A stretch of DNA of 64,000 bases from Dryocola clanedunensis_A (GCA_038405435.1 JBBYHZ010000009.1), one strand, 5' to 3'; counted from the first letter of the stretch, positions 51,909 to 61,584 are shown. The notes: generated by a model from the letters alone, not told the origin. Numbers and translations are program-made.

Positions 51909-53401
51909 TACTGGCGAGCCTGTTTAATCTGCGCGGCAACGTCCTGCAGGCTTGCTTCGATCTTCGCCAGCCAGTCGCTGTGGATAAACAGGCATTTTTG
52001 CTGATCGTTAAAGCGTTCATGCTGCTGGTGGAGGGTGGCTTCCAGATCGTCAAACTGCTTTTTGATCTCATCCGGCACGCCCTGCTGCTGTTTGCCCGGC
52101 ATCACCAGGCGCGTGCCCTGAAGGCTGACATCCCGGATAATCAGATGCTGCGTGCCGTCCACTTCCATATTCAGCGACTGAGCGAAACCGATGCCGTTAA
52201 GTTTGCCGCGGATCTCACCGCCTTTATCCAGCCAGTGCTCAAGCGCCTCGCGGGTAATGGCAACGTGGATAACTTCGATATCGTGCAGTTTCAAAGGCTG
52301 CTGAAGGAGCAAAGTCAGCGTGTCGCCGGTGAGCGACTCGGGAATTTCGTAATGTGGACGACGGCTGAACATCCCGCCCTGCTTGTTGACGGTTATCGCT
52401 TCGCGGTCGCTATGCTGCTGCTGTAGCTGGATGCGGCGCTGCACAATGGCACCCAGCCTGGCGATCATTGAGTGCTGCTGCCAGGCCTGCCCGGTCATCA
52501 ATATTTCCAGCTGCTGCTGCATCAGGTTCATGGCGGCGGTATCGTGCCACAGACAGTCTTTCAGCAGGATCAGGTCGATAGGGGCGACGGCGGAACGCCC
52601 GCTGAAAAAGGCGCTGGCCTGCAACAAACGGATAGCTTTTTTCCAGCGGCGGTCAGAGACGTAAGGCGCGCCTGAAATCTCATCCAGCTGCTGGCGCAGG
52701 CTGAAGATCAGTTCGAAGACATGCTCGGGCAGCTGAACGCCGCCAATCTCTTTCTGCCAGCTGAAGTACTCTTCATCGGTAACCTGCAGGCTCTCGGCCA
52801 CCGGATTATCGTTTTCATCGTGCTGGCTGGTGAGCATCGAGCGGAAATTGCCTTTGTCCTGCACTTTATCGAGCCACAGGCGGATCAGCATACGGTCGTA
52901 CAGGGCTTCCAGGCTGCTGTCCGCTTCCGGAAGCTCGTTGGACGCCGCTACCAGCAGACGCATGGGGATTTTCTCTTCGCTGGCGCCGTTGCGGAACCGT
53001 CGTTCGTTTATCGCGGTCAGCAGGGTATTCAGAATCGCCGGGCCAGCCTTCCAGATTTCATCCAGAAAGACGATTTCAGCTTCCGGCAGGTAACCAGCGG
53101 TGAGACGTTCGTATCGTCCTTCATCTTTCAGCGCCTGAATGGACAGCGGCCCGAACACTTCCTCCGGCGTGGAGAAGCGGGTCATCAGGTACTCAAACGC
53201 ACGTGCATGCTTAAAAGCAAACTTCAGGCGGCGGGCAATCAGGCTTTTAGCGATACCCGGCGGCCCCAGCAGAAAAACGCTTTCGCCGCTCAGCGCCGCG
53301 AGCAGGCAAAGCCGGATGGCATGCTGGCGCTCAAACAACCCTTTCTCCAGCGCCTGGCTAAGCCTGGAAATTCTTTCAGCCAATAAATGTGATTGAGCCA
53401 T
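51908..53401 (-). CDS. ravA: MoxR-family AAA+ ATPase RavA
   Basis: A 497-residue hexameric ATPase. Walker A is LLGPPGIAKSLIARRL (Ala-Lys-Ser variant), Walker B is EIVFLDEIWKAGPAILN, and sensor 1 is in LLVAASNELPEADSSLEALYDRML. The C-terminal LARA/triple-helix part binds the lysine decarboxylase LdcI in E. coli. It is first in ravA-viaA and divergent from kup. Confidence 0.98.
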   Translation of the reverse strand: MAQSHLLAERISRLSQALEKGLFERQHAIRLCLLAALSGESVFLLGPPGIAKSLIARRLKFAFKHARAFEYLMTRFSTPEEVFGPLSIQALKDEGRYERLTAGYLPEAEIVFLDEIWKAGPAILNTLLTAINERRFRNGASEEKIPMRLLVAASNELPEADSSLEALYDRMLIRLWLDKVQDKGNFRSMLTSQHDENDNPVAESLQVTDEEYFSWQKEIGGVQLPEHVFELIFSLRQQLDEISGAPYVSDRRWKKAIRLLQASAFFSGRSAVAPIDLILLKDCLWHDTAAMNLMQQQLEILMTGQAWQQHSMIARLGAIVQRRIQLQQQHSDREAITVNKQGGMFSRRPHYEIPESLTGDTLTLLLQQPLKLHDIEVIHVAITREALEHWLDKGGEIRGKLNGIGFAQSLNMEVDGTQHLIIRDVSLQGTRLVMPGKQQQGVPDEIKKQFDDLEATLHQQHERFNDQQKCLFIHSDWLAKIEASLQDVAAQIKQARQ

Positions 53402-53627
53402 AATTACGTTTGCATCCTTACGCGGTCATCGCTGTGCGGGTAGGCGAGTATATCGTTTCTGAATAATCTCGTTAATGGATTGATGAGCGGCTCTTTTTTT
53501 CGCTGACCTGAGATAAGCCAATTGCATTTAGGGGTACGATTTCCTTGATTATCGTGCATACTGTGCGCCTTTTTGTGGGCCAAGGGACTAAGCACACGTT
53601 TTCGGGATTCCAACAAAAGATTAGTCT

Positions 53628-55496
53628 ATGAGCGCTGATAATAAACAATCATTGCCCGCGATTACGCTGGCGGCAATTGGGGTAGTGTACGGCGATATCG
53701 GTACCAGCCCGCTTTATACCCTTCGTGAATGTCTCTCCGGACAGTTTGGTTTTGGCGTAGAACGTGACGCCGTGTTCGGCTTTTTATCCTTAATTTTTTG
53801 GCTGTTAGTTTTAGTCGTCTCCGTGAAATATCTGACCTTCGTCATGCGTGCGGACAACGCGGGCGAGGGCGGTATCCTGACGTTGATGTCGCTGGCGGGG
53901 CGAAACACCTCGGCAAAAATGACCTCGGTACTGGTGATCATGGGATTGATCGGCGGTAGCTTCTTCTATGGCGAGGTGGTGATAACCCCGGCGATATCCG
54001 TGATGTCAGCGATAGAGGGGTTAGAGATAGCCGCGCCGTCGCTTGATGCCTATATCGTCCCGCTGTCGATAGTCGTCCTGACGCTGCTGTTTATGATCCA
54101 GAAGCACGGCACCGGCATGGTAGGCAAACTCTTTGCCCCGGTCATGCTGCTGTGGTTCCTGGTGCTGGCGGTGCTTGGCGCGCGCAGTATTATCGCCAAC
54201 CCGGAAGTGCTGCAGGCGCTGAACCCGGCCTGGGCCGTCCATTTCTTCCTGGAATATAAAACCGTTTCCTTCTTCGCGCTCGGTGCCGTCGTGCTCTCTA
54301 TTACCGGCGTGGAAGCGCTGTACGCGGATATGGGCCACTTCGGTAAATTACCGATTCGTATCGCCTGGTTCATCGTCGTGCTGCCGTCGCTGGTGCTAAA
54401 TTACTTCGGCCAGGGAGCGCTGCTGCTGACAACCCCGGAGGCGATCAAAAACCCGTTCTTCCTGCTGGCCCCGGACTGGGCGCTGATCCCGCTGATGATT
54501 CTGGCGACGCTCGCCACGGTCATCGCCTCCCAGGCGGTTATCTCCGGCGTCTTCTCGCTGACTCGCCAGGCCGTGCGTCTGGGCTACCTGTCGCCGATGC
54601 GCATTATCCATACCTCTGAAATGGAATCAGGGCAGATTTACGTTCCGGCGATTAACTGGATCCTCTATATCTCCGTGGTCATCGTGATTGTCAGCTTTGA
54701 GCACTCCAGCAACCTGGCCGCGGCTTACGGGATTGCGGTCACCGGCACGATGGTGCTGACCTCGATTCTTTTGTGTACCGTGGCGCGCAAAAACTGGAGC
54801 TGGAGCCGGATTGGCGTACTGCTGATGGGCGTTGGCTTCCTGTGCATCGACATCCCGCTCTTCTCTGCCAACGCGGTGAAAATATTCTCCGGCGGCTGGC
54901 TGCCGCTAACCCTGGCGCTGGTGATGTTTGTCATCATGACGACCTGGAAAAGCGAACGCTTCCGCCTGCTGCGTCGCATGCATGAACACGGTAATTCTCT
55001 GGAAGCGATGATTGCCTCGCTGGAAAAATCTCCGCCGGTACGCGTGCCGGGGACGGCGGTCTATATGTCCCGCGCGCTGAACGTGATTCCGTTTGCGATG
55101 CTGCATAACCTCAAGCACAACAAAGTGCTGCACGAGCGGGTTGTGCTGCTGACGCTACGGACGGAGGATGCGCCTTACGTGCATAACGTGAAGCGAGTCT
55201 CCATCGAACAGCTGTCGCCAACGTTCTGGCGAGTGGTGGCGAGCTACGGCTGGCGTGAAACGCCAAACGTGGAAGAGGTGTTCCGCCGCTGCGGTCTGGA
55301 AGGTCTGAGCTGCCGGATGATGGAAACCTCGTTCTTCATGTCCCACGAGTCGCTGATCATTGGTAAACGCCCATGGTATCTGCGTCTGCGCGGCAAGCTG
55401 TTCCTGGCCCTGCAACGAAATGCGCTGCGGGCGCCGGACCAGTTTGAAATCCCGCCGAACAGGGTTATCGAACTGGGTACTCAGGTAGAGATTTAA
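53628..55496 (+). CDS. kup: Potassium uptake protein Kup
   Basis: A 622-residue low-affinity K+:H+ symporter with twelve membrane segments (residues ~12-430) and a cytoplasmic C-terminal domain (from about 440). Family blocks are GVVYGDIGTSPLYTLRECL, YGEVVITPAISVMSAIEGLEIAAP and SIEQLSPTFWRVVASYGWRETPNV. It is the main K+ importer under acidic or hyperosmotic conditions. A strong terminator follows. Confidence 0.99.
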   Translation: MSADNKQSLPAITLAAIGVVYGDIGTSPLYTLRECLSGQFGFGVERDAVFGFLSLIFWLLVLVVSVKYLTFVMRADNAGEGGILTLMSLAGRNTSAKMTSVLVIMGLIGGSFFYGEVVITPAISVMSAIEGLEIAAPSLDAYIVPLSIVVLTLLFMIQKHGTGMVGKLFAPVMLLWFLVLAVLGARSIIANPEVLQALNPAWAVHFFLEYKTVSFFALGAVVLSITGVEALYADMGHFGKLPIRIAWFIVVLPSLVLNYFGQGALLLTTPEAIKNPFFLLAPDWALIPLMILATLATVIASQAVISGVFSLTRQAVRLGYLSPMRIIHTSEMESGQIYVPAINWILYISVVIVIVSFEHSSNLAAAYGIAVTGTMVLTSILLCTVARKNWSWSRIGVLLMGVGFLCIDIPLFSANAVKIFSGGWLPLTLALVMFVIMTTWKSERFRLLRRMHEHGNSLEAMIASLEKSPPVRVPGTAVYMSRALNVIPFAMLHNLKHNKVLHERVVLLTLRTEDAPYVHNVKRVSIEQLSPTFWRVVASYGWRETPNVEEVFRRCGLEGLSCRMMETSFFMSHESLIIGKRPWYLRLRGKLFLALQRNALRAPDQFEIPPNRVIELGTQVEI

Positions 55497-55498
55497 CG

Positions 55499-55530
55499 AT
55501 ATGCCTCTTCAATCGAAGGGGCATTTTTTT
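55499..55530 (+). terminator. Terminator after kup
   Basis: A hairpin beginning ATGCC (55501) and closing GGCAT (55518-55523), with an AATCGA loop, is followed by a run of T up to 55530. A second GC-rich palindrome (ACCCGG/CCGGGT, 55542-55561) follows without a T-run. Confidence 0.8.
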
Positions 55531-55652
55531 GGATTGAGAGACCCGGGGCGACCTCCGGGTTTGGCGTCCCTCCGGGAACCAAATCCCGGAATTTCGCCTA
55601 ATAACAGGCACCCATGACTGAAAGCGCGCTCATTTAACTTCTCTTTTGACTG

Positions 55653-55751
55653 ATGCGCGAAACGTTTCGATAGCGATCACATTTTCATAACCTCGCGGTT
55701 GTTTTCTCACCAGCTTCTTTCTTACACTCCCGATCAGCGAAACGTTTCGCT
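55653..55751 (+). promoter_or_regulatory. rbs control region with two RbsR-type operators
   Basis: The perfect 16-base palindrome AGCGAAACGTTTCGCT (55736-55751) ends 14 bases before rbsD and equals the known RbsR operator core. A second copy of the 12-base core CGAAACGTTTCG lies at 55658-55669, 80 bases upstream. GATCACATTTT at 55675-55685 matches the right half of a CRP site. Ribose should relieve RbsR, and CRP should activate. Confidence 0.82.
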
Positions 55752-55765
55752 AGTGGAGTATAAAA

Positions 55766-56185
55766 ATGAAGAAAGGCACTGTTCTTAACGCTGATATCTC
55801 GTCCGTGATTTCCCGCCTTGGCCACACCGACACGCTGGTGGTTGCCGATGCCGGGTTGCCGATTCCGCGCAGCACAACGCGTATCGATTTGGCACTGACG
55901 CACGGCGTACCGGGCTTTATGCAGGTGGTCGACGTCGTCACGCAGGAGATGCAGGTTGAAGCAGCGATCCTTGCTCAGGAAATTCAACAGCATAATCCGC
56001 AGCTCCACGAAACGTTGCTCAGACACATCGAGCAACTGCAGCAACACCAGGGAAATACCATTTCAATTCGCTACATCAGTCATGAGCAGTTCAAGCAGCA
56101 CACCGCCGACGCACAGGCGGTCATTCGCAGCGGGGAGTGTTCCCCGTATGCGAATATCATTCTCTGTGCTGGCGTAACTTTCTGA
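55766..56185 (+). CDS. rbsD: D-ribose pyranase
   Basis: A 139-residue decameric enzyme interconverting beta-pyranose and beta-furanose forms of ribose, so RbsK receives the furanose. The catalytic His20 is in SRLGHTDTLVVADAGLPIP. The C-terminal signature is SGECSPYANIILCAGVTF. It is the first gene of rbsDACBKR, eight bases before rbsA. Confidence 0.99.
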   Translation: MKKGTVLNADISSVISRLGHTDTLVVADAGLPIPRSTTRIDLALTHGVPGFMQVVDVVTQEMQVEAAILAQEIQQHNPQLHETLLRHIEQLQQHQGNTISIRYISHEQFKQHTADAQAVIRSGECSPYANIILCAGVTF

Positions 56186-56192
56186 GGCCGGC

Positions 56193-57707
56193 ATGGAAAC
56201 GTTACTGCAGTTAAAAGGGATCGATAAATCGTTCCCCGGCGTAAAAGCCCTTTCTGGCGCCGCGCTGAACGTTTACCCGGGGCGCGTGATGGCGCTGGTG
56301 GGGGAAAACGGCGCGGGCAAATCCACCATGATGAAGGTCCTGACCGGGATTTATCAGCGCGACGCTGGTTCACTGGTCTGGCTGGGGCAGGAGACCACCT
56401 TCAGCGGGCCGAAAGCCTCCCAGGAGGCGGGTATCGGCATCATCCACCAGGAACTGAACCTGATCCCGCAGCTCAGCATCGCGGAGAATATCTTCCTCGG
56501 GCGCGAGTTTGTCGGCCGCTTCGGCAAAATCGACTGGAAAAAGATGTACGCCGAGGCGGATAAGCTGCTGGCGAAGCTCAACCTGCGCTTTAACAGCCAG
56601 AAGCTGGTGGGTGACCTCTCTATTGGCGATCAGCAAATGGTGGAAATTGCCAAAGTGCTGAGCTTCGAATCAAAAGTCATCGTCATGGATGAGCCAACGG
56701 ATGCTTTAACCGATACCGAAACCGACTCGCTGTTTCGCGTTATCCGCGAACTCAAATCCCAGGGGCGCGGCATCGTTTACATCTCCCACCGTATGAAAGA
56801 AATCTTTGAGATTTGCGACGACGTTACCGTCTTCCGCGACGGGCAGTTTATCGCCGAACGCGAAGTGGCGACGCTCACCGAAGATTCGCTTATCGAAATG
56901 ATGGTTGGCCGCAAGCTGGAAGACCAGTATCCGCGCCTGAAAAAAGAGCCGGGCGAGGTTCGTCTGCGCGTTGATAACCTTTCCGGGCCGGGCGTGCATG
57001 ACGTCAGCTTCACGCTGCGCAAAGGGGAAATTCTCGGCGTGGCGGGGTTGATGGGGGCCGGGCGCACAGAATTAATGAAGGTACTCTACGGCGCGCTGCC
57101 GCGTACCGGTGGCTATGTGGCGCTGGACGGCCGGGAAGTGGTTGCCCGTTCGCCGCAGGATGGCCTGGCAAACGGCATCGTTTATATTTCGGAAGACCGC
57201 AAGCGCGACGGGCTGGTGCTCGGCATGTCGGTCAAAGAGAACATGTCGCTGACCGCGCTGCGCTACTTCAGCCATAACGTTGGTAGCCTGAAGCATAAAG
57301 ATGAGGTGCAGGCGGTGCAGGACTTTGTGCGCCTGTTCAACGTTAAAACGCCTTCCATCGAACAGCCGATTGGCCTGCTCTCCGGCGGTAATCAGCAAAA
57401 GGTTGCTATTGCCCGCGGGCTGATGACGCGTCCGAAAGTCCTTATCCTCGATGAGCCAACGCGCGGCGTGGACGTGGGGGCAAAAAAAGAGATCTACCAG
57501 TTAATCAACCAGTTCAAGGCCGATGGGCTAAGCATCATCCTCGTGTCGTCGGAAATGCCGGAAGTGCTGGGCATGAGCGACCGCATTATGGTGATGCATG
57601 AAGGGCATCTGGGCGGGGAGTTCACCCGTGAAGAGGCCACCCAGGAGGCGCTGATGGCCGCGGCCGTCGGTAAGCTAAATCGTGTGAATCAGGAGTCTGC
57701 TAAATGA
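56193..57707 (+). CDS. rbsA: Ribose ABC transporter ATP-binding protein
   Basis: A 504-residue tandem ABC ATPase. The first half has Walker A GENGAGKSTMMKVLTG, signature LSIGDQQMVEIAKVLS and VIVMDEPTDALTD. The second half has an atypical Walker A (GLMGAGRTELMKVLYG, Arg for Lys), signature LSGGNQQKVAIARGL and LILDEPTRGVDVG. This asymmetry is usual for sugar importers. Its stop overlaps the rbsC ATG by four bases. Confidence 0.99.
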   Translation: METLLQLKGIDKSFPGVKALSGAALNVYPGRVMALVGENGAGKSTMMKVLTGIYQRDAGSLVWLGQETTFSGPKASQEAGIGIIHQELNLIPQLSIAENIFLGREFVGRFGKIDWKKMYAEADKLLAKLNLRFNSQKLVGDLSIGDQQMVEIAKVLSFESKVIVMDEPTDALTDTETDSLFRVIRELKSQGRGIVYISHRMKEIFEICDDVTVFRDGQFIAEREVATLTEDSLIEMMVGRKLEDQYPRLKKEPGEVRLRVDNLSGPGVHDVSFTLRKGEILGVAGLMGAGRTELMKVLYGALPRTGGYVALDGREVVARSPQDGLANGIVYISEDRKRDGLVLGMSVKENMSLTALRYFSHNVGSLKHKDEVQAVQDFVRLFNVKTPSIEQPIGLLSGGNQQKVAIARGLMTRPKVLILDEPTRGVDVGAKKEIYQLINQFKADGLSIILVSSEMPEVLGMSDRIMVMHEGHLGGEFTREEATQEALMAAAVGKLNRVNQESAK

Positions 57708-58669
57708 GTACCCAGTCTGTAACGTCCCGTCGCTGGTTCACAAAAGAGTGGCTGCTGGATCAAAAGTCGCTGATCGCCCTGCTGGTGCTGATCGCGATCG
57801 TCTCAAGCCTCAGCCCGAACTTCTTTACCGTCAATAACCTGTTTAACATCCTGCAGCAAACCTCCGTGAACGCCATTATGGCGGTGGGAATGACGCTGGT
57901 CATTCTTACCTCCGGGATCGACCTGTCCGTCGGTTCACTGCTGGCGCTGACCGGGGCGGTGGCCGCCTCGATTGTTGGCCTGGAAGTGAACGCGCTGGTG
58001 GCAGTTGCCGCGGCGCTGGCGCTCGGGGCGGCAATCGGGGCCGTGACCGGTGTGATTGTCGCAAAAGGCCGCGTGCAGGCGTTTATCGCCACCCTGGTGA
58101 TGATGCTGCTGCTGCGCGGGGTGACCATGGTGTACACCAACGGCAGCCCGGTGAACACGGGCTTCTCGGATAACGCCGACGTCTTCGGCTGGTTCGGTAT
58201 CGGTCGCCCGCTGGGTATCCCGACGCCGGTATGGATCATGGGCATCGTCTTCCTGGCGGCCTGGTACATGCTGCACCACACGCGCCTGGGCCGTTATATC
58301 TATGCGCTTGGCGGTAACGAAGCGGCGACGCGCCTGTCCGGTATCAGCGTCAACAAAGTCAAAATCATCGTTTATTCACTCTGCGGCCTGCTGGCTTCAC
58401 TGGCGGGCATCATCGAGGTGGCACGTCTCTCTTCCGCACAGCCAACGGCGGGTACGGGTTACGAGCTGGACGCAATTGCGGCGGTGGTGCTGGGCGGGAC
58501 CAGCCTGGCGGGCGGCAAAGGGCGTATTGTCGGGACGCTGATCGGTGCGCTGATCCTCGGCTTCCTGAACAACGGTTTGAATTTATTAGGTGTTTCTTCT
58601 TATTACCAGATGATCGTCAAAGCAGTGGTGATACTACTGGCGGTGCTGGTGGACAACAAAAAGCAGTAA
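57704..58669 (+). CDS. rbsC: Ribose ABC transporter permease
   Basis: A 321-residue permease of the BPD_transp_2 type with about ten membrane segments. Conserved blocks are ILTSGIDLSVGSLLALTGAVAA, GRVQAFIATLVMMLLLRG, and GNEAATRLSGISVNKVKIIVYSLCGLLASLAGIIEVAR, which contains the EAA-like coupling loop. Two copies form the ribose channel. Confidence 0.99.
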   Translation: MSTQSVTSRRWFTKEWLLDQKSLIALLVLIAIVSSLSPNFFTVNNLFNILQQTSVNAIMAVGMTLVILTSGIDLSVGSLLALTGAVAASIVGLEVNALVAVAAALALGAAIGAVTGVIVAKGRVQAFIATLVMMLLLRGVTMVYTNGSPVNTGFSDNADVFGWFGIGRPLGIPTPVWIMGIVFLAAWYMLHHTRLGRYIYALGGNEAATRLSGISVNKVKIIVYSLCGLLASLAGIIEVARLSSAQPTAGTGYELDAIAAVVLGGTSLAGGKGRIVGTLIGALILGFLNNGLNLLGVSSYYQMIVKAVVILLAVLVDNKKQ

Positions 58670-58697
58670 CAATCATAACCCTACAGGACATCTGACT

Positions 58698-59585
58698 ATG
58701 AATATGAAAAAACTGGCTACCCTGGTTTCCGCTGTAGCGCTGAGCGCCACCGTGAGCGCAAACGCGATGGCGAAAGACACCATCGCGCTGGTTGTTTCCA
58801 CGCTTAATAACCCGTTCTTCGTTTCCCTGAAAGACGGCGCGCAGAAAGAAGCCGATAAGCTGGGCTACAACCTGGTGGTGCTGGATTCACAGAACAACCC
58901 GGCTAAAGAGCTGGCGAACGTGCAGGATCTTACCGTGCGCGGCACCAAACTGATGCTGATCAACCCAACCGACTCTGATGCGGTGGGCAACGCGGTTAAA
59001 ATGGCTAACCAGGCTAAAATTCCGGTCATCACCCTGGACCGTATGGCGAACCAGGGCACCGTGGTCAGCCACATCGCTTCTGACAACGTCGCCGGTGGCA
59101 AAATGGCGGGTGACTTCATCGCTAAGAAAGTGGGTGACGGTGCGAAAGTTATTGAGCTGCAGGGTATCGCCGGGGCATCTGCCGCCCGCGAACGTGGCGA
59201 AGGCTTTAAACAGGCTACCGCCGCGCACAAATTCACCGTGCTTGCGAGCCAGCCCGCAGATTTCGACCGTACTAAAGGCCTGAACGTTATGCAGAACCTG
59301 CTGACCGCGCATCCTGATGTGCAGGCGGTGTTTGCTCAGAACGACGAAATGGCGCTGGGCGCACTGCGCGCGCTGCAAACCGCAGGTAAAACCGACGTGC
59401 TGGTTGTCGGCTTTGACGGCACCGCTGACGGCGTTAAGGCCGTTGAAGGGGGCAAACTCGGCGCAACAGTGGCGCAGATGGCCGACCAGATTGGCGTGAT
59501 CGGCGTGCAAACCGCTGATAAAGTGCTGAAGGGCGAAAAAGTCGAGTCTAAAATCCCGGTTGACCTGAAGCTGGTCACCAAATAA
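58698..59585 (+). CDS. rbsB: Periplasmic ribose-binding protein
   Basis: A 295-residue precursor. The signal peptide MNMKKLATLVSAVALSATVSANAMA is followed by mature KDTIALVVSTLNNPFFVSLK. Ribose ligands lie in NNPFF, ITLDRMAN, GASAARERGEGF, AQNDEMALG and GFDGTADG. It delivers ribose to RbsAC and to the Trg chemoreceptor. Confidence 0.99.
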   Translation: MNMKKLATLVSAVALSATVSANAMAKDTIALVVSTLNNPFFVSLKDGAQKEADKLGYNLVVLDSQNNPAKELANVQDLTVRGTKLMLINPTDSDAVGNAVKMANQAKIPVITLDRMANQGTVVSHIASDNVAGGKMAGDFIAKKVGDGAKVIELQGIAGASAARERGEGFKQATAAHKFTVLASQPADFDRTKGLNVMQNLLTAHPDVQAVFAQNDEMALGALRALQTAGKTDVLVVGFDGTADGVKAVEGGKLGATVAQMADQIGVIGVQTADKVLKGEKVESKIPVDLKLVTK

Positions 59586-59587
59586 GA

Positions 59588-59645
59588 CAAAAAAGATAAG
59601 CAGGGCATCGCGCCGCCCCTCAGTAGCGTTGGGGGGGCGCCTTAA
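59588..59645 (+). ncRNA. 3' UTR hairpin of rbsB, possible RbsZ-like small RNA end
   Basis: After the rbsB stop lies an A-rich stretch and then GCGCCGCCCC (59610-59619) paired with GGGGGGGCGC (59631-59640) with one mismatch. In E. coli and Salmonella the rbsB 3' UTR yields the Hfq-bound RNA RbsZ, whose hairpin is at the same place. No clear T-run follows, so it may only weaken expression of rbsK. Confidence 0.4.
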
Positions 59646-59659
59646 ACCGGACATCAAAC

Positions 59660-60589
59660 ATGAAAAGCAAAGGCAGTCTCGTCGTGCTGGGCAGCATCAA
59701 CGCTGACCATATCCTCAACCTAGAACATTTCCCGACGCCGGGTGAAACCGTTACCGGGCAGGAGTATCAGGTCGCGTTTGGAGGCAAAGGGGCGAATCAG
59801 GCCGTCGCCGCCGGGCGCAGCGGTGCCGATATTGCCTTTATTGCCTGCGTTGGCGATGACGATACCGGCAGCCGGGTATGCAAACAGCTGGCAAGCGACA
59901 AAATCGATATCTCGCCAATCAGCACGATTAAAGAAGCCTCAACCGGCGTTGCGCTGATCTTCGTGAACGGTGCCGGGGAAAACGTCATCGGCATCCACGC
60001 GGGCGCGAACGGCGCGTTAACGCCTGAGCTGGTTGCAAAAGAGCAGCAGAAAATTGCCGATGCTTCCGCATTGCTGATGCAGCTGGAGTCACCGTTGGAA
60101 AGCGTGCTGGCCGCGGCTAAAATTGCGAAACAGCATCAGACCAAAGTAATTCTTAACCCGGCGCCCGCCTGCGCATTATCAGACGAGCTGCTGGGGCTGG
60201 TGGATATGATCACCCCGAACGAAACCGAGGCCGAAAAGCTCACCGGGATTCGGGTCGAAAACGATGACGATGCCGTCAGGGCGGCTCGGGCACTGCACGA
60301 TAAAGGTATCGAAACCGTCATTATTACGTTAGGCAGCCGGGGCGTCTGGCTCAGCGAAAACGGTAAGGGGCAGCGCGTGCCGGGCTTCAGAGTGAAAGCC
60401 GTGGACACCATCGCCGCCGGGGATACTTTTAACGGCGCGCTGGTTACCGCGCTGCTGGAGGAAAAACCTATGGCGCAGGCGATCCGCTTTGCCCATGCCG
60501 CCGCCGCTATTGCCGTGACCCGTAAAGGTGCTCAGCCTTCCGTGCCGTGGCGTCATGAGATTGACGAGTTCTTGCAGCAGCAGGGGTAA
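59660..60589 (+). CDS. rbsK: Ribokinase
   Basis: A 309-residue PfkB-family kinase making D-ribose 5-phosphate. The substrate motif is GGKGANQAVAAGRSG near the N-terminus, and the catalytic Asp is in DTIAAGDTFNGALVTALLE with its anion hole. NPAPACALSDELL and TPNETEAEKLTG are in between. It is 75 bases after rbsB and just before rbsR. Confidence 0.99.
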   Translation: MKSKGSLVVLGSINADHILNLEHFPTPGETVTGQEYQVAFGGKGANQAVAAGRSGADIAFIACVGDDDTGSRVCKQLASDKIDISPISTIKEASTGVALIFVNGAGENVIGIHAGANGALTPELVAKEQQKIADASALLMQLESPLESVLAAAKIAKQHQTKVILNPAPACALSDELLGLVDMITPNETEAEKLTGIRVENDDDAVRAARALHDKGIETVIITLGSRGVWLSENGKGQRVPGFRVKAVDTIAAGDTFNGALVTALLEEKPMAQAIRFAHAAAAIAVTRKGAQPSVPWRHEIDEFLQQQG

Positions 60590-60591
60590 TC

Positions 60592-61584
60592 GTGGCCACA
60601 ATGAAAGATGTCGCCCGCGTCGCGGGCGTTTCAACCTCTACTGTTTCGCACGTCATCAATAACGACAGGTTCGTGAGCGAGGCTATTCGCGAAAAGGTCG
60701 ATGCCGCGATTAAAACGCTTAACTACGCTCCCTCCGCTATTGCCCGTAGTCTGAAGCTCAACCAGACCCACACCATTGGCATGCTAATCACCGCCAGCAG
60801 CAACCCGTTCTACTCTGAGCTGGTACGCGGCGTTGAGCGCAGCTGCTTCGAGCGGGGATACAGCCTGGTGCTGTGTAATACCGAAGGCGACGAGCAGCGC
60901 ATGAATCGCAATCTGGAAACGCTGCTGCAAAAGCGTGTCGATGGTCTGCTGCTGCTGTGCACCGAAACGCATCTTCCTTCCGCCGAGATAATCAATCGCT
61001 ATCCTTCTATACCGACGGTGATGATGGACTGGGCGCCCTTTGACGGCAAAAGCGACGTCATTCAGGACAACTCGCTGCTGGGCGGTGAGATGGCTACCCG
61101 GCATCTTATCGACAATGGCTATACCCGCATTGCCTGTATCGCCGGGCCACAGGATAAAACTCCGGCTCGGCTGCGTCTCGAAGGCTACCGCAACGCGATG
61201 AGCCGGGCGGGGCTTGCGATCCACGCGGGCTATGAAATCATCGGCGACTTTGAGTTTCAGGGTGGCTTCACGGCGATGAACTCACTGCTGGCGTTGGACT
61301 ACCCCCCTCACGCGGTCTTCACCGGCAACGATGCAATGGCCGTCGGGGCTTATCATGCGCTGTATCAGGCGGGTTTGAGCGTGCCGAAAGATATGGCGGT
61401 GGTGGGCTACGATGACATAGAACTGGCGCGCTACATGACCCCGCCGCTGACCACCATTCACCAGCCGAAAGATGAGCTGGGCGAGCTGGCGGTCGATGTC
61501 TTAATCCATCGCATGGCGCAGCCCACCCTGGAGCAGCAGCGTCTGCTGCTGACGCCGGAGCTGGTGGAGCGCGGTTCCGTCTAA
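60592..61584 (+). CDS. rbsR: LacI-family ribose operon repressor
   Basis: A 330-residue repressor. The helix-turn-helix is MKDVARVAGVSTSTVSHVIN with the hinge LNYAPSAIARSLK; the periplasmic-binding-protein-like core (from about residue 60) binds ribose. It starts at a GTG (60592), with an ATG three codons later. It recognises the CGAAACGTTTCG palindromes upstream of rbsD. Its stop overlaps that of the convergent hsrA by three bases. Confidence 0.98.
   Translation: MATMKDVARVAGVSTSTVSHVINNDRFVSEAIREKVDAAIKTLNYAPSAIARSLKLNQTHTIGMLITASSNPFYSELVRGVERSCFERGYSLVLCNTEGDEQRMNRNLETLLQKRVDGLLLLCTETHLPSAEIINRYPSIPTVMMDWAPFDGKSDVIQDNSLLGGEMATRHLIDNGYTRIACIAGPQDKTPARLRLEGYRNAMSRAGLAIHAGYEIIGDFEFQGGFTAMNSLLALDYPPHAVFTGNDAMAVGAYHALYQAGLSVPKDMAVVGYDDIELARYMTPPLTTIHQPKDELGELAVDVLIHRMAQPTLEQQRLLLTPELVERGSV

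Noticed and set aside
55542..55590. GC-rich palindromes after kup as a mobile-element end
   Set aside because: Short CCGGG-type inverted repeats with no transposase and no flanking duplication. More likely secondary terminator or REP-like structure.
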